The translations under genes were made by a program, and so were the position numbers. From Paraburkholderia bryophila (GTDB lineage: Bacteria; Pseudomonadota; Gammaproteobacteria; Burkholderiales; Burkholderiaceae), in the NCBI RefSeq assembly GCF_013409255.1, contig NZ_JACCAS010000002.1, positions 744,001-808,000 on the forward strand: a DNA stretch of 64,000 bases. The letters run 5' to 3'. Shown in pieces: positions 1-8,644 of this stretch. Position 1 is the stretch's first letter, and each line of letters starts with the position of its first letter. The notes under the pieces were generated by a model. It did not search any database. It saw only the letters and a list, made by a program, of their open reading frames with translations, and had not been told where the DNA came from.

Positions 1-1
1 T

Positions 2-349
2 TTACCCGATGCGGTACGCAGGGCGCGCGGCCGCTCGATCTACACGCTCGAAGCGCACATCAACTATCTGCACGAGATCAAGGAAGGTACGCCGGTTCGC
101 GTCGACATGCGGATACTCGGGCATGACGCGAAGCGGCTGCATCTGTATCTGGAGATGTTCGCAAGCGACGGCGCTGACCCGGTCGCCGCCGGCGAACAGA
201 TGCTGCTGCATGTCGACACCAGCGGCCCGCGCGCCGTCGCGTTCGACCCCGACATCGCAGCCTACGTGCGATCATTGGCCGATACGCATGCCGAACGGCC
301 CGCGGCAAAATACGCGGGGCGCGTTATCGGCCTGCCGGTGAAGACCTAG
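2..349 (+). CDS. Thioesterase family protein (hotdog fold), 3' part only
   Basis: The gene enters from the left edge; about 115 C-terminal residues are visible, in frame from base 2 to the TAG at 347-349. The visible part reads like the second half of a 4-hydroxybenzoyl-CoA-thioesterase-type hotdog domain: the helix-strand segment YTLEAHINYLHEI is followed by a strand-rich region ending in GRVIGLP. Within this superfamily it most resembles the thioesterases found with carnitine/betaine catabolism genes (CdhB/LcdH-associated), which hydrolyse acyl-CoA such as betainyl-CoA. That assignment is by recollected resemblance only. The next gene starts 14 bases downstream on the same strand, so the two may be cotranscribed. 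The upstream partner that would settle the pathway lies outside the window. Confidence 0.7.
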   Translation, partial: LPDAVRRARGRSIYTLEAHINYLHEIKEGTPVRVDMRILGHDAKRLHLYLEMFASDGADPVAAGEQMLLHVDTSGPRAVAFDPDIAAYVRSLADTHAERPAAKYAGRVIGLPVKT

Positions 350-363
350 ACCAGTGAGTCAAC

Positions 364-1344
364 ATGCTCGAACCGCAAATTGCCGCATTCATCGAACGGG
401 CCGTGGCGATTTATCCCGCGCACACTACGTCGCTATCGCCGCGTGAGCAGCGCGAGCTTTATGACCGCTACGCGGCCACGCTGACCCCCGCGTTGCCGGA
501 CGAATTGAGCGTCAGGGACGCCGAGTTCCAAACCCGCGCCGGCCATGCGCTCAAGCTGCGGCTCTACCGCCATCGCGCGCGCGGCGAGCAGGCGGCTCAC
601 GGCGCCGTGTTGTACTTTCACGGCGGCGGCTTCGTGCTCGGCTCGCTGGACAGTCATCAGCTCGTCACGGCGCGCATTGCCGCCGACACCGGGCTCGATG
701 TCATCGCGGTCGATTACCGGCTGGCTCCGGAACACCGCGCGCCGGCCGCGCATGACGATTGTCTCGAAGTCACGCTCGCCGCACTGGAACGACGGCTACC
801 GTTCAATCTGAACAGCGGCACGACATTGCAACTCGCCGGCGACAGCGCCGGCGCCACGCTTGCAGCCAGCGTGGCGATGCGCCTGCGCGACGACGGCGTT
901 GGCGGCGTGCAAGGGCTCGCGCTGGTCTATCCGATGCTCGGCACCGATCCCCAACCGCCCGCGCGCGACACCGAAGCGCAAGCGCCCATGCTCAAGCTGA
1001 GCGACGTCCATTCGTTTCGCGATCTGTATTGGGGAGAGCAGCCGCCCTACCCGGCATGGACGATTCCGCTCGAGGCCACGCGCTTCGACGGCCTGCCGCC
1101 GACGCTCGCGATCGGGGTCGAACATGATCCGCTAAGGGATGACGCGCGCGTATTCGTGGAACGCATCGAGGCGGCAGGTGGCGACGCGCGTCTCTGGATC
1201 GGCGCCGGGCTCGTGCATGGATGTTGGCGGGCGCTCGAATCGAGCCCGGGTGTGCGGATGCTGCATCGCGAGGTGTGCGATTTTCTGTCCGCACACGCGG
1301 CGCCGGTGTTCGACGCGCATGCTTCCAGCGTTCACGGCCGTTAG
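364..1344 (+). CDS. Alpha/beta hydrolase, HSL-type esterase/lipase
   Basis: A 326-residue cytoplasmic esterase of the hormone-sensitive-lipase family, which hydrolyses short-chain carboxylic esters. The oxyanion-hole motif HGGG is at residues 86-89 (YFHGGGFVLGS). The nucleophile elbow GDSAG places the catalytic serine at 161. The acid is D255 in EHDPLRDD and the histidine is H285 in LVHGCW, so the triad is complete. No signal peptide is seen. The length matches the family. It follows the thioesterase gene by 14 bases, suggesting cotranscription, and its stop is 29 bases before the convergent stop of the response regulator gene. The natural substrate cannot be read from sequence. Confidence 0.9.
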   Translation: MLEPQIAAFIERAVAIYPAHTTSLSPREQRELYDRYAATLTPALPDELSVRDAEFQTRAGHALKLRLYRHRARGEQAAHGAVLYFHGGGFVLGSLDSHQLVTARIAADTGLDVIAVDYRLAPEHRAPAAHDDCLEVTLAALERRLPFNLNSGTTLQLAGDSAGATLAASVAMRLRDDGVGGVQGLALVYPMLGTDPQPPARDTEAQAPMLKLSDVHSFRDLYWGEQPPYPAWTIPLEATRFDGLPPTLAIGVEHDPLRDDARVFVERIEAAGGDARLWIGAGLVHGCWRALESSPGVRMLHREVCDFLSAHAAPVFDAHASSVHGR

Positions 1345-1373
1345 CCGCAACTCGACCGCCGCTCAAGCGCAAA

Positions 1374-2336
1374 TCAGTGGGCGCTCTCCTTGCGCCACTG
1401 CGAATACGTAACGATGTCCATGCCGACTTCCGCCGCTTCGATCCGGGTCCAGCAGTAGAACGCGTCTTCCCAGCCGGGAATCTTCTGCGGCGTGAGCGAG
1501 CGGAAATTCAGTCCCACGCGATAGGCCAGGTGCGGCCAGAATAACGGCATCGCCTCGCGCACCGCCATTTGCCGCAACAGCTCGACTGGACCGCTTTCGT
1601 CCGCGACGATCTCGCCCTGCGAGATCCAGTCGTTCTCCGCCCACGCGACGAATACACTCGGATTGCCGGCACGGTCGAACATCAGAATCGCGTTCTGCTC
1701 GGGACGCCAGTAGTACTCCACGATGCCGTGCGCGGCCACCACCTCGCCGATCACTTTTTTCGTGCGCGGGTCGCAGTACGTCAACCCGTTCTCGCCCAAC
1801 GCCAGCCAACCGCCTTCCAAACAGTGCCGGTTCTTCGCGTCGTTCAGAAAATGGACCAGCCGGTTGGCCGAATCGGTATCGGTCTTGCGCAGATACAGAT
1901 CCACGATGCCGGCATTGAAGGCCTTCACCGCGACGGTTTCATCCGCGACGCCGGTCAGCAGCACTTTCGCGCAGCGCAAATGAGCGATGGACGCGAGGAA
2001 TTCCACACCGCTCATGCCCGGCATGTCGTAGTCCACCACGACCGCCGCCACCTCCGCGAAGCGCGCGCCGCGCGCGAGCAGATCCCGCTCCGCCGACGTT
2101 TCGACCAGCCGCTCGATCCCGGTCTCGCTCAGACACGCCGACGCCGACGCGAACTCCAGCGAATTCTCGCGCGCATGCTGGCGAATGAACGCCAACGCGG
2201 TTTGCGGCCGCGAGAAAAACAGATTGGTCGACGTATCCGGAAAGAAACGGCGCAACGCGTCGAGGTAACTGTCGTTGTCGTCGACGAAGACAACCGTGGC
2301 CGGATGGAAAACGGGGGGGCGAATAAAGTGGTTCAT
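1374..2336 (-). CDS. Response regulator receiver protein with long C-terminal region of unknown function
   Basis: A 320-residue protein. The start chosen is the ATG giving MNHFIRPPVF; the frame is open further upstream but has no family-like sequence there. Receiver-domain landmarks are present: acidic pair D19/D20 (VFVDDNDSY), phospho-acceptor D102 in VDYDMPGMSG, T128 in LLTG and K151. The distance from the acidic pair to the acceptor Asp is about 80 residues against roughly 45 in a standard receiver, so there is a large insertion after beta strand 1. The C-terminal half (about 160-320) has no DNA-binding helix-turn-helix that I recognise. No histidine kinase is adjacent. It points away from the ytcA-mdtNOP operon across a 346-base gap. 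Its output is unknown. Confidence 0.75.
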   Translation of the reverse strand: MNHFIRPPVFHPATVVFVDDNDSYLDALRRFFPDTSTNLFFSRPQTALAFIRQHARENSLEFASASACLSETGIERLVETSAERDLLARGARFAEVAAVVVDYDMPGMSGVEFLASIAHLRCAKVLLTGVADETVAVKAFNAGIVDLYLRKTDTDSANRLVHFLNDAKNRHCLEGGWLALGENGLTYCDPRTKKVIGEVVAAHGIVEYYWRPEQNAILMFDRAGNPSVFVAWAENDWISQGEIVADESGPVELLRQMAVREAMPLFWPHLAYRVGLNFRSLTPQKIPGWEDAFYCWTRIEAAEVGMDIVTYSQWRKESAH

Positions 2337-2682
2337 AAGCTCATGGGGACGATGCTGGCGCGCCGCGCACCTGCTGCGCGCCGGATTGCCTGCTGGCCGC
2401 CGGGCCGGTGCCTGTGGACCATATAGTACAGGGCTCTTCAGGTAACGGCACAAACTTGCCGGCCGGCTTGCGATCGGGCATATGCCGATCGAATAGTCGG
2501 CGCTGAACCGGGGCAAACGGCATGCGCCCAAACCGCCCGCCGACAAACCGCTTACGGCCGGTCGCGAGCAAAAAACGCCATGTACACGAAAACGTCGGTC
2601 GCGACGGCGGCGCTGGTAAAGTGCGCGTGATCCGGTTGCTTCCGTGACGCGTCCACCAACTGACCACCCTGGCCACGCCGCC
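2337..2682. other. Intergenic region between divergent response regulator and efflux operon
   Basis: No convincing gene is seen in these 346 bases, which must hold the promoters for the leftward response regulator and the rightward efflux operon. The main structure is the interrupted palindrome at 2471-2491, listed separately. A GTG at 2644 is in frame with ytcA but would add 13 residues ahead of a normal lipoprotein signal, so the ATG at 2683 is preferred. Confidence 0.5.
2471..2491. promoter_or_regulatory. Interrupted palindrome, candidate operator
   Basis: Arms CGATCGG and CCGATCG are perfect reverse complements separated by seven bases (GCATATG), which themselves contain CATATG. The site lies in the shared upstream region of the response regulator and the ytcA-mdtNOP operon. 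A dimeric regulator site is the simplest reading; the regulator is not identified. Confidence 0.4.
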
Positions 2683-3003
2683 ATGCTGCTTAAACTAAAC
2701 CAACGAAACGCCCGCGAACCGTGCCCGCGCCACGGCCGCACGCTTGCGGCCGTCGCCGCCTTGAGCCTGTCCTTGCAGGGATGCGCGCTGCGCGGCGCGC
2801 CATCGTTTGAAATCTTCGGTGCGTATTTTCCGTTCTGGCTGCTGAGCGGGTTGCTCGGGCTTGTCGGCGCGCTGATCGCCCAGCGGATTTTCGTGACCAC
2901 CGGTTGGGCCCGGACCGTTCCGTACCTTCTCTTTGTCTGCGTGGCCATCGGCCTGACGGTCGCGGTTCTTTTCTGGCTTTCGGCAACAGGACTGCTCCTA
3001 TGA
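2683..3003 (+). CDS. ytcA: YtcA-like small lipoprotein of an MdtNOP-type efflux operon
   Basis: A 106-residue protein with a lipoprotein signal (LSLSLQGC, lipidated cysteine C34) and two hydrophobic segments at about 46-66 and 80-100. The pattern GAYFPFWLLSGLLGLVGALI resembles E. coli YtcA, which sits directly upstream of mdtN. Here too it is followed at once by mdtN-, mdtO- and mdtP-like genes, and its TGA overlaps the mdtN ATG (ATGA at 3000-3003). The role of YtcA is not established; position and conservation suggest an accessory subunit of the pump. The N-terminal 20 residues before the hydrophobic core are long and basic, so the exact start is uncertain. Confidence 0.8.
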   Translation: MLLKLNQRNAREPCPRHGRTLAAVAALSLSLQGCALRGAPSFEIFGAYFPFWLLSGLLGLVGALIAQRIFVTTGWARTVPYLLFVCVAIGLTVAVLFWLSATGLLL

Positions 3004-4049
3004 AAATCGCCGGCTTGCGCAAAGCCTCGTCCAAGGGCCGCGTCATCGCGGGCGTGATCGTCGTGCTCGGTCTGGCGGCGGCGTACTACGCGTATGACCG
3101 CTCCACCCGTTTCCCCTCGACCGACGACGCCACCATCGACGCCGACGTCGTCCACGTGGCGTCGCCCGTGGGCGGCCGGATCGTGCGGCTCCCGGTCGAG
3201 GAAAACCAGCGGGTCGCAAAGGGCGACGTGCTGTTCGAGATCGACCCGGTGCCCTACCGTCTCGCGCTGGCGCAAACCCAGGCTGACCTGGAACTGGCGC
3301 GCGCCTCACTCGACACGCGTCGCAAGACGATCGTCGGCGAGCGCGCGAACGCCTCCATTGCCGGCGACCAGACCGGCAAAGCCGCCCACAACTACGAACT
3401 GGCGACGCGTACCGTGCAGCGGCTCACGCCGCTCGCCGCGAAGGGCTACGTACCCCAGCAGCAACTCGACCAGGCGCAGGTGGCGCAGCGCGACGCCGCG
3501 CTGTCGCTGCAGCAGGCTCGGGCGCAGAAGCAGGCGAGCGCGCAGACCATCGGCGAAGAAGCCGACGCGATCGCCTCGGTGCATGCCCGCGAGGCGGCCG
3601 TCGCGCTGGCCCAGCACGGTCTCGACGACACCGTCGTGCGCGCGCCGCACAACGGCTTCGTGACCGGCCTGTCGGTGCTGGCGGGCGAGACGGTGGCGCC
3701 GAGCCAGTCGATCTTCACGCTGGTCCACGCCGACGAATGGTTCGCCGTCGCGAACTTCCGCGAAGGGTCGCTGGCGCACATCGCGCCGGGCGACTGCGCG
3801 ACCGTCTATTCGATGATCGACCGCAGCCAGGCGATCCACGGCAAGGTGGTCGGCATCGGCGCCGGCATCGCGGATTCGGACCGCATCAACTTGCCGCGCA
3901 CCTTGCCGATCGTCCAGCAGTCCGTGAACTGGGTACGGGTCGCCCAGCGGTTCCCCGTGCGGGTGCGTCTCGACGAACCGGCCGCCCGGCTGGTGCGGGT
4001 CGGCGCGAGCGCGATAGTCGAGGTCCGGCATGGCGCAGCCTGCCGGTGA
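3000..4049 (+). CDS. mdtN: MdtN-like periplasmic adaptor (HlyD/EmrA family)
   Basis: A 349-residue membrane fusion protein that links the inner-membrane component to the outer-membrane channel. It has one N-terminal membrane anchor (about 14-33) followed by the lipoyl/barrel-sandwich half motif ATIDADVVHVASPVGGRI. A helical hairpin rich in Ala/Gln follows (about 85-200), then the second lipoyl half VRAPHNGFVTGLSV and a beta-barrel. The start is fixed by the 4-base overlap with ytcA. Its end overlaps the mdtO start by 20 bases (4030-4049). The order ytcA-mdtN-mdtO-mdtP matches the E. coli operon implicated in export of sulfa drugs, puromycin and similar compounds. The substrate here is not known. 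Confidence 0.88.
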   Translation: MKIAGLRKASSKGRVIAGVIVVLGLAAAYYAYDRSTRFPSTDDATIDADVVHVASPVGGRIVRLPVEENQRVAKGDVLFEIDPVPYRLALAQTQADLELARASLDTRRKTIVGERANASIAGDQTGKAAHNYELATRTVQRLTPLAAKGYVPQQQLDQAQVAQRDAALSLQQARAQKQASAQTIGEEADAIASVHAREAAVALAQHGLDDTVVRAPHNGFVTGLSVLAGETVAPSQSIFTLVHADEWFAVANFREGSLAHIAPGDCATVYSMIDRSQAIHGKVVGIGAGIADSDRINLPRTLPIVQQSVNWVRVAQRFPVRVRLDEPAARLVRVGASAIVEVRHGAACR

Positions 4050-6105
4050 ACTGGCCCGCCCGGGCGCCGCGGACATTCTGAAGCTGCTCGCGCCGTATCC
4101 GGGGCGCGCGGCCATGGCGACCCGCATCGCGCTGATCTGCGCGTTGACGGTGTTCGTGACGAGCGCCTATGGCACGCCGGAAGCGGCCCTCTCCGCGTAT
4201 ATCGTGTTCTTTCTCAACCGGCCCGACCGGGTGACGAGCGTGCTGCTCAGCGCCGCGCTGATGGTGCTGGTCACGCTGGTGATCGGACTCGTGCTCGGCG
4301 TGGCGATTTTCGCGCTCGACGATCCGTTGTGGCGCGTCGCGTGTATCGCGGGGCTGTCGTTCGGGCTGCTGTTCGTGACCTCGGCGAGCAAGCTGCGGCC
4401 GGTGGGCGCGATCCTCGCGATGATCGTCGGCTTTGGGCTCGACAAGCTCGGCAGCGTGCCGTTCGGCGAAGTGGCGACGCGCGCGCTGCTCTATACGTGG
4501 TTGTTTGTTGCGATTCCGGTCGGCGTATCGATCTGCGTGAACATGCTGCTGGCGCCCTCGCCGCGACGGCTGGCCGGCCGTGAGCTGGCGAAGCGTTTGC
4601 GAGCGGCGGCACGCGGTCTGAGCGAGCCGGACGATGCCGCGCGCGCCGCGCTGACCGCTTGCCTGCGTGACGGCGACGCGCAACTTGGAACGTGGCTGAA
4701 GCTGTCGGTGGTGGACGGCTCGTCGGCGCGCGCCGATATTCCGGCGCTGCGGCAAGCGGTATCGTCGACGCTGGCGATTCTCGTCGCGGCGGATCTGGTG
4801 GCTCGCGAACCGTCGGCCCGCTTGCCGGCGACGTTTGCCGCGCCGCTGGCGGAGACGCTGGAGAATATGGCGCGAATGTTCGACGCCGGCGGGTATCCGG
4901 TGGAGATCGAACTCGCGTTGCCTGGTTCGACGGAATTGCCGCCGATCGCGCGGATGGTCGCTGACAATCTGCGCGCGGCTATCACGGGTTTTGCTGTTGT
5001 CGAAGCGGTGCAGGAAGGTGACACGGCGACGTCGGCCACGGCATCAGCTTCGGCTCCGGCTCCGGCTCCGGCTCCGGCTTCGGCACCTGCAACACCCGCT
5101 GCCAAACCCGGCGGCTTCTTCCTGCCCGACGCCTTCACCAACCCCGACCACGTCCGCTACGCGCTAAAGACCACCGTAGCCGCGCTGTTCTGCTATCTGC
5201 TCTACTCACAGATCGACTGGCCGGGTATTCATACCTGCTTCATCACGGTCTACATCGTGTCGCTCGGCACCACCGCCGAAACCGTCGAGAAGTTGACGTT
5301 GCGGATCGCCGGCTGTCTCGTCGGCGCGTTCGTCGGCACGGCGGCGATTGTGTTCGTGACGCCCGCGCTGACCTCGATCGTCGGCCTGATGGCGCTCGTG
5401 ATGGTGGGCGCCTGGCTGGCGGCATGGGTTGCGTTCGGTTCGCCGCGGATCGGCTATGCGGGCTTCCAGATCGCCTTCGCGTTTTTCCTGTGCGTGGTTC
5501 AGGGCGCGGCGCCCGCCTTCGATCTGACGGTGGCGCGCGATCGCACGATCGGCATTCTGCTCGGCAATGTGGTCGTCTATCTGGTCTTCACGCGAGTCTG
5601 GCCGGTGAGCGTCGCCACCCGGGTCGATGTCGCGCTCGCCGCCTTGCAGCAGCAGTGGCAACGGCTGACGTCGCTCGCTCAAAGCGGCGCGCGACGCACT
5701 CAGGCCGCGAGCGCGATGGCGCAATACGGCGCCTTGCAACAGGACCTCGCGTTGATGCATTACGAGCCGTCGTGGGTTCGGCCGGAACCCGAGTGGATCG
5801 CTGAACGGCGCGACGTGCTGGCCGGCTTCGGCGCACTCGAAGGACCGATGTTCCTGCTCGCCGAACAACGGCCGGGCGATGTCGCGATCGATAGCTGGCT
5901 TCGGCGGATCACGCGCGAAATGCCGCAAAGTCACGCTGAGGTTGCGAGTAGCGAAGCGGCAGTCGCTCACCCCACGCCGCCGGAACCCACGCCCGACGAC
6001 ACGCGCGCCGCGCTATTGAAACTCGGCGAAGCACGTCTCACTCAACTCGAACACGCCGCATCGGACGATGCAGCGAAAGGCCTTGCGACTCATGCGCCGG
6101 TTTAA
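4030..6105 (+). CDS. mdtO: MdtO-like FUSC-family inner-membrane efflux protein
   Basis: A 691-residue integral membrane protein of the fusaric-acid-resistance (FUSC/aromatic acid exporter) type. It has two membrane bundles, at about residues 25-185 and 375-525, each followed by a soluble region; this duplicated layout is typical of FUSC proteins. The two halves are joined by a low-complexity linker at about 335-355 made of Ala-Pro and Ala-Ser pairs, encoded by hexameric repeats. The C-terminal cytoplasmic part is helical. It overlaps mdtN by 20 bases and mdtP by up to 38, so translation is probably coupled. Energy source and substrate are not readable from the sequence. Confidence 0.88.
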   Translation: MAQPAGELARPGAADILKLLAPYPGRAAMATRIALICALTVFVTSAYGTPEAALSAYIVFFLNRPDRVTSVLLSAALMVLVTLVIGLVLGVAIFALDDPLWRVACIAGLSFGLLFVTSASKLRPVGAILAMIVGFGLDKLGSVPFGEVATRALLYTWLFVAIPVGVSICVNMLLAPSPRRLAGRELAKRLRAAARGLSEPDDAARAALTACLRDGDAQLGTWLKLSVVDGSSARADIPALRQAVSSTLAILVAADLVAREPSARLPATFAAPLAETLENMARMFDAGGYPVEIELALPGSTELPPIARMVADNLRAAITGFAVVEAVQEGDTATSATASASAPAPAPAPASAPATPAAKPGGFFLPDAFTNPDHVRYALKTTVAALFCYLLYSQIDWPGIHTCFITVYIVSLGTTAETVEKLTLRIAGCLVGAFVGTAAIVFVTPALTSIVGLMALVMVGAWLAAWVAFGSPRIGYAGFQIAFAFFLCVVQGAAPAFDLTVARDRTIGILLGNVVVYLVFTRVWPVSVATRVDVALAALQQQWQRLTSLAQSGARRTQAASAMAQYGALQQDLALMHYEPSWVRPEPEWIAERRDVLAGFGALEGPMFLLAEQRPGDVAIDSWLRRITREMPQSHAEVASSEAAVAHPTPPEPTPDDTRAALLKLGEARLTQLEHAASDDAAKGLATHAPV
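5049..5090 (+). repeat. Hexamer tandem repeat (CGGCTC) in mdtO linker
   Basis: Near-perfect in-frame copies of CGGCTC encode alternating Ala/Pro and Ala/Ser residues between the two halves of the MdtO-like protein. Copy-number change would lengthen or shorten the linker without breaking the frame. Confidence 0.7.
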
Positions 6106-7738
6106 CGCACCATTCGCTCTGGCGATCCTGGCGACGGCGAGTCTGGCCGGCTGCGCGACGTCGTCGCTGGACATGGCGCCGGATAGTCCGGACCGTCCCT
6201 GGCAACCACGCACGGACGCGTCCGGCGCAATCGTGCCGGGGCCGGCGGGTGCTTCGGGTGCTTCGGGCGCTGCGGGTGCTGCGGGTGCTGCGGGTGCTGC
6301 GGGTGCTTCAAGCGCTGCGGGTGCCTCGCATGCCTTAGGTGCCTCAGGCGTTTCAGCCACGCCATCAGGCGGCTACACACTGCCCGCGAATCCCGCACTC
6401 GCCGCCGTGCCGCCTCCGCCCGCGCTGGAGCAGGCCCACGACTACAGCCTGCCGGAACTCATCGATCTCGCGGAATCGGCCAATCCGCTGACCCGCATCG
6501 CGTGGAACGACGCGCGCAACGCCGCGCTCGCGGCCGGCATCGCGAAGAGCGCCTACCTTCCGCAACTGTCGGCGGCAGCGATGGGCCTGTACGCCGACGC
6601 GCACGGCTCCTCCACGTCGGCGCTCGGCGATTCGTCGGCGACTGCATCGGGGCATGGCGAAACCTCGGTGCTCGCGTTGAACTGGCTGCTGTTCGATTTC
6701 GGCGGACGCGCCGCGCGCGTCGAGGCGGCATCGCAGGGCTCGGTGATCGCCAACATCGGTTTCACGGCCGTTCACCAGCAAGTGATCTTCGACGTCAGCG
6801 TCGCGTTTTACAGCTATCAGGCGGCACGCGCCCGCATTGACACGACAAGGCAAGGGCTCGACAACGCCGAGGCGATCCTCGCCGCCGCGCAGTCGCGCTA
6901 CAAGCATGGTGTCGGCACCGTCATCGAAGTCGCGCAGGCCAATCAGAACCGCGCCCAGGCGAAGCTCGCCTTGGTCCAGGCCCAGGGCGCCGAAAGCAAC
7001 AGCTATCTGATGCTGATCTCCGCGATGGGCATCTCGCCGCTGTCGAAACCGAGAATCGCGACGCTGCCCACCCACGCGCTACCCGCCACCATGAACGACT
7101 CGATCGAACAGATCGTGTCGTCCGCGATCGCGCGACGCCCCGACGTCTTGAGCGCGTACGCGGCCGAGCGGGTCAATCTCGCGAGGGTGAAGGCCGCCGA
7201 ATCGGAGTTCATGCCGAAGGTGTTCGTGTCGGCGTCGGGCGCGTACCACACCGGCAGCTCGTCGATCTCGGCGGTGCCGGCCATCGGTCAGCAACTGCCG
7301 ACCGTGAACCTGAGCGGCGGGCATTACGGCGGCAGTGTGATCGTTGGCGTCACGATTCCGATTTACGACGGCGGTTTGCGGTCGGCGGTGCTCGCGCAGG
7401 CGCGCAACGACGCCGACAGCGCGACCACCCGCCTCGCCCGCAGTCGTGAAGAAGCGGTCCGGCAGATCGTCGCCGCGCAGAACACGTTGCAGACTAGCCT
7501 GAGCGCGCAGGCTGCCGCGAAAGAGTTGCTCGCCGCCGCGCAGACCACTTACGACGCCGCGTTCGACGCCTACCGCCACGGCGTCGGCTCGGTCACCGAC
7601 GCGCTGCTCGCGCAGAATCAACTGCTGGCGGCAAAGAATGCCGATGCGGATAGTTATAGCGGCGCGTTGTCGGCGGCCGCGGCGCTTGCGCTGGCGACGG
7701 GGTCGGTCGATTCGATTCCGACGCAGGGAAGCTGGTGA
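6068..7738 (+). CDS. mdtP: MdtP-like outer-membrane factor lipoprotein (TolC/NodT family)
   Basis: A 556-residue outer-membrane channel protein. It carries a lipoprotein signal ending in LAGC and two repeats of the OMF helical domain. Family sequence is visible in the segments ALAAGIAKSAYLPQLSAAA, NWLLFDFGGRAARVEAA, IAQARYKHG-like QSRYKHGVGTVIEVAQAN, and the second-half equivalent DAYRHGVGSVTDALLAQNQL. Between the signal and the first repeat lies a Gly-Ala-Ser-rich stretch (about 57-96) absent from usual OMF proteins. A second in-frame ATG at 6092 (MRRFNAPF) gives an equally good signal peptide. The gene closes the ytcA-mdtNOP operon and would dock with the MdtN-like adaptor. It ends 28 bases before a convergent gene. 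Confidence 0.87.
   Translation: MQRKALRLMRRFNAPFALAILATASLAGCATSSLDMAPDSPDRPWQPRTDASGAIVPGPAGASGASGAAGAAGAAGAAGASSAAGASHALGASGVSATPSGGYTLPANPALAAVPPPPALEQAHDYSLPELIDLAESANPLTRIAWNDARNAALAAGIAKSAYLPQLSAAAMGLYADAHGSSTSALGDSSATASGHGETSVLALNWLLFDFGGRAARVEAASQGSVIANIGFTAVHQQVIFDVSVAFYSYQAARARIDTTRQGLDNAEAILAAAQSRYKHGVGTVIEVAQANQNRAQAKLALVQAQGAESNSYLMLISAMGISPLSKPRIATLPTHALPATMNDSIEQIVSSAIARRPDVLSAYAAERVNLARVKAAESEFMPKVFVSASGAYHTGSSSISAVPAIGQQLPTVNLSGGHYGGSVIVGVTIPIYDGGLRSAVLAQARNDADSATTRLARSREEAVRQIVAAQNTLQTSLSAQAAAKELLAAAQTTYDAAFDAYRHGVGSVTDALLAQNQLLAAKNADADSYSGALSAAAALALATGSVDSIPTQGSW
6240..6345 (+). repeat. Collagen-like 9-bp tandem repeat inside mdtP
   Basis: About eleven imperfect in-frame copies of GCGGGTGCT and its variants (GGTGCTTCG, GGTGCCTCA) encode Gly-Ala-Ser and Gly-Ala-Ala triplets near the N terminus of the outer-membrane factor. 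The unit is a multiple of three, so slippage would change length but not frame. Confidence 0.8.
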
Positions 7739-7766
7739 TCGAAAGCGCGCGTTCAGGCGTGACGTG

Positions 7767-8636
7767 TCATGCAAACCCAAGCGCTTGCGCGATCAGCAAC
7801 GCGCCCACACCAAGCACCACAACGCCGATGGCGTGAGCAACGCGCGCGCCATCAGGCGCGACGCGCTCGGCGGTAATCGCCGCCGTGACGGCCGCCATGA
7901 CGGGCAGATCCATTACGCCGCTCGCGAGCAGGATCGCCGTGAAGCCGGCGCAGCAATAGCTGCAATGCAGACCGACGCTCACGCCATGTCGCCAGGCCGA
8001 ACGGGCGTCGACCGGCTGAGTCTGTGCGCACGTCGGCGCTTTACGGCAGCAGGCAAGACGACGCGCTTTCCATCCGCTGAATTGAAGCGCGCCGCCGCTC
8101 AGCACGACCAGGCCGATTGCGAGCGGAACGCCTCGCGCTAGCACCGGCCGGCGCATTTCAAGCGCCGTCAGCGCGGCGCCCAGCGCAAAGGCCGCGCATC
8201 CGGAAACGGCCCACACGAAGAAGTAGCCGATGCCCATCAGCGCGCTCAACCCACCTGCCCGTAACTCGCCAGCGAGACCAACGCGACCAGCGCGACCAGC
8301 GCCGCCGGCCTCGCCAGTACCACGGACGGCTCGCCGATAACGCCACCACACCGGCGCGAACGACGGCAGCATCATCGCCACCATCATCACGGCCCACATG
8401 CCGACAAACGATGCCGCGGCGCGCGCCCAGGTTTGTCCGCACATCGGCCGCCACGCCGTCGACATCGTCCAGCCGCCGGGCATCGGCATCGCGCCCATCT
8501 TCGACATGGACGCGCACCAGACAATCGTCACGGCCACGCTAGCGGCGAAAAGCGCGGCAATGACGATCACGAAGACCAGCTCGCCGACCCGGGCTCGCAT
8601 CAAGTGCCCGCTGCCGGTTGCACTCGCATAAGCCAT
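7767..8636 (-). CDS. DUF2182 predicted metal-binding integral membrane protein
   Basis: A 289-residue membrane protein with about seven hydrophobic segments. The family hallmark WAVMMVAMMLPSFAPV is present at about residues 79-94. A cysteine/histidine-rich soluble loop (LACCRKAPTCAQ, then GLHCSYCCAGF) supports the metal-binding label usually given to DUF2182, but no biochemistry is known to me. The start is the ATG giving MAYASATGSG. It lies eight bases after the stop of the DUF899 gene, so the two are an operon transcribed DUF899 to DUF2182. The Arg/Gly loop at about 105-125 (GTGEAGGAGRAGRVG) is low complexity. Confidence 0.82.
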   Translation of the reverse strand: MAYASATGSGHLMRARVGELVFVIVIAALFAASVAVTIVWCASMSKMGAMPMPGGWTMSTAWRPMCGQTWARAAASFVGMWAVMMVAMMLPSFAPVWWRYRRAVRGTGEAGGAGRAGRVGLAGELRAGGLSALMGIGYFFVWAVSGCAAFALGAALTALEMRRPVLARGVPLAIGLVVLSGGALQFSGWKARRLACCRKAPTCAQTQPVDARSAWRHGVSVGLHCSYCCAGFTAILLASGVMDLPVMAAVTAAITAERVAPDGARVAHAIGVVVLGVGALLIAQALGFA

Positions 8637-8644
8637 ACCCCACC

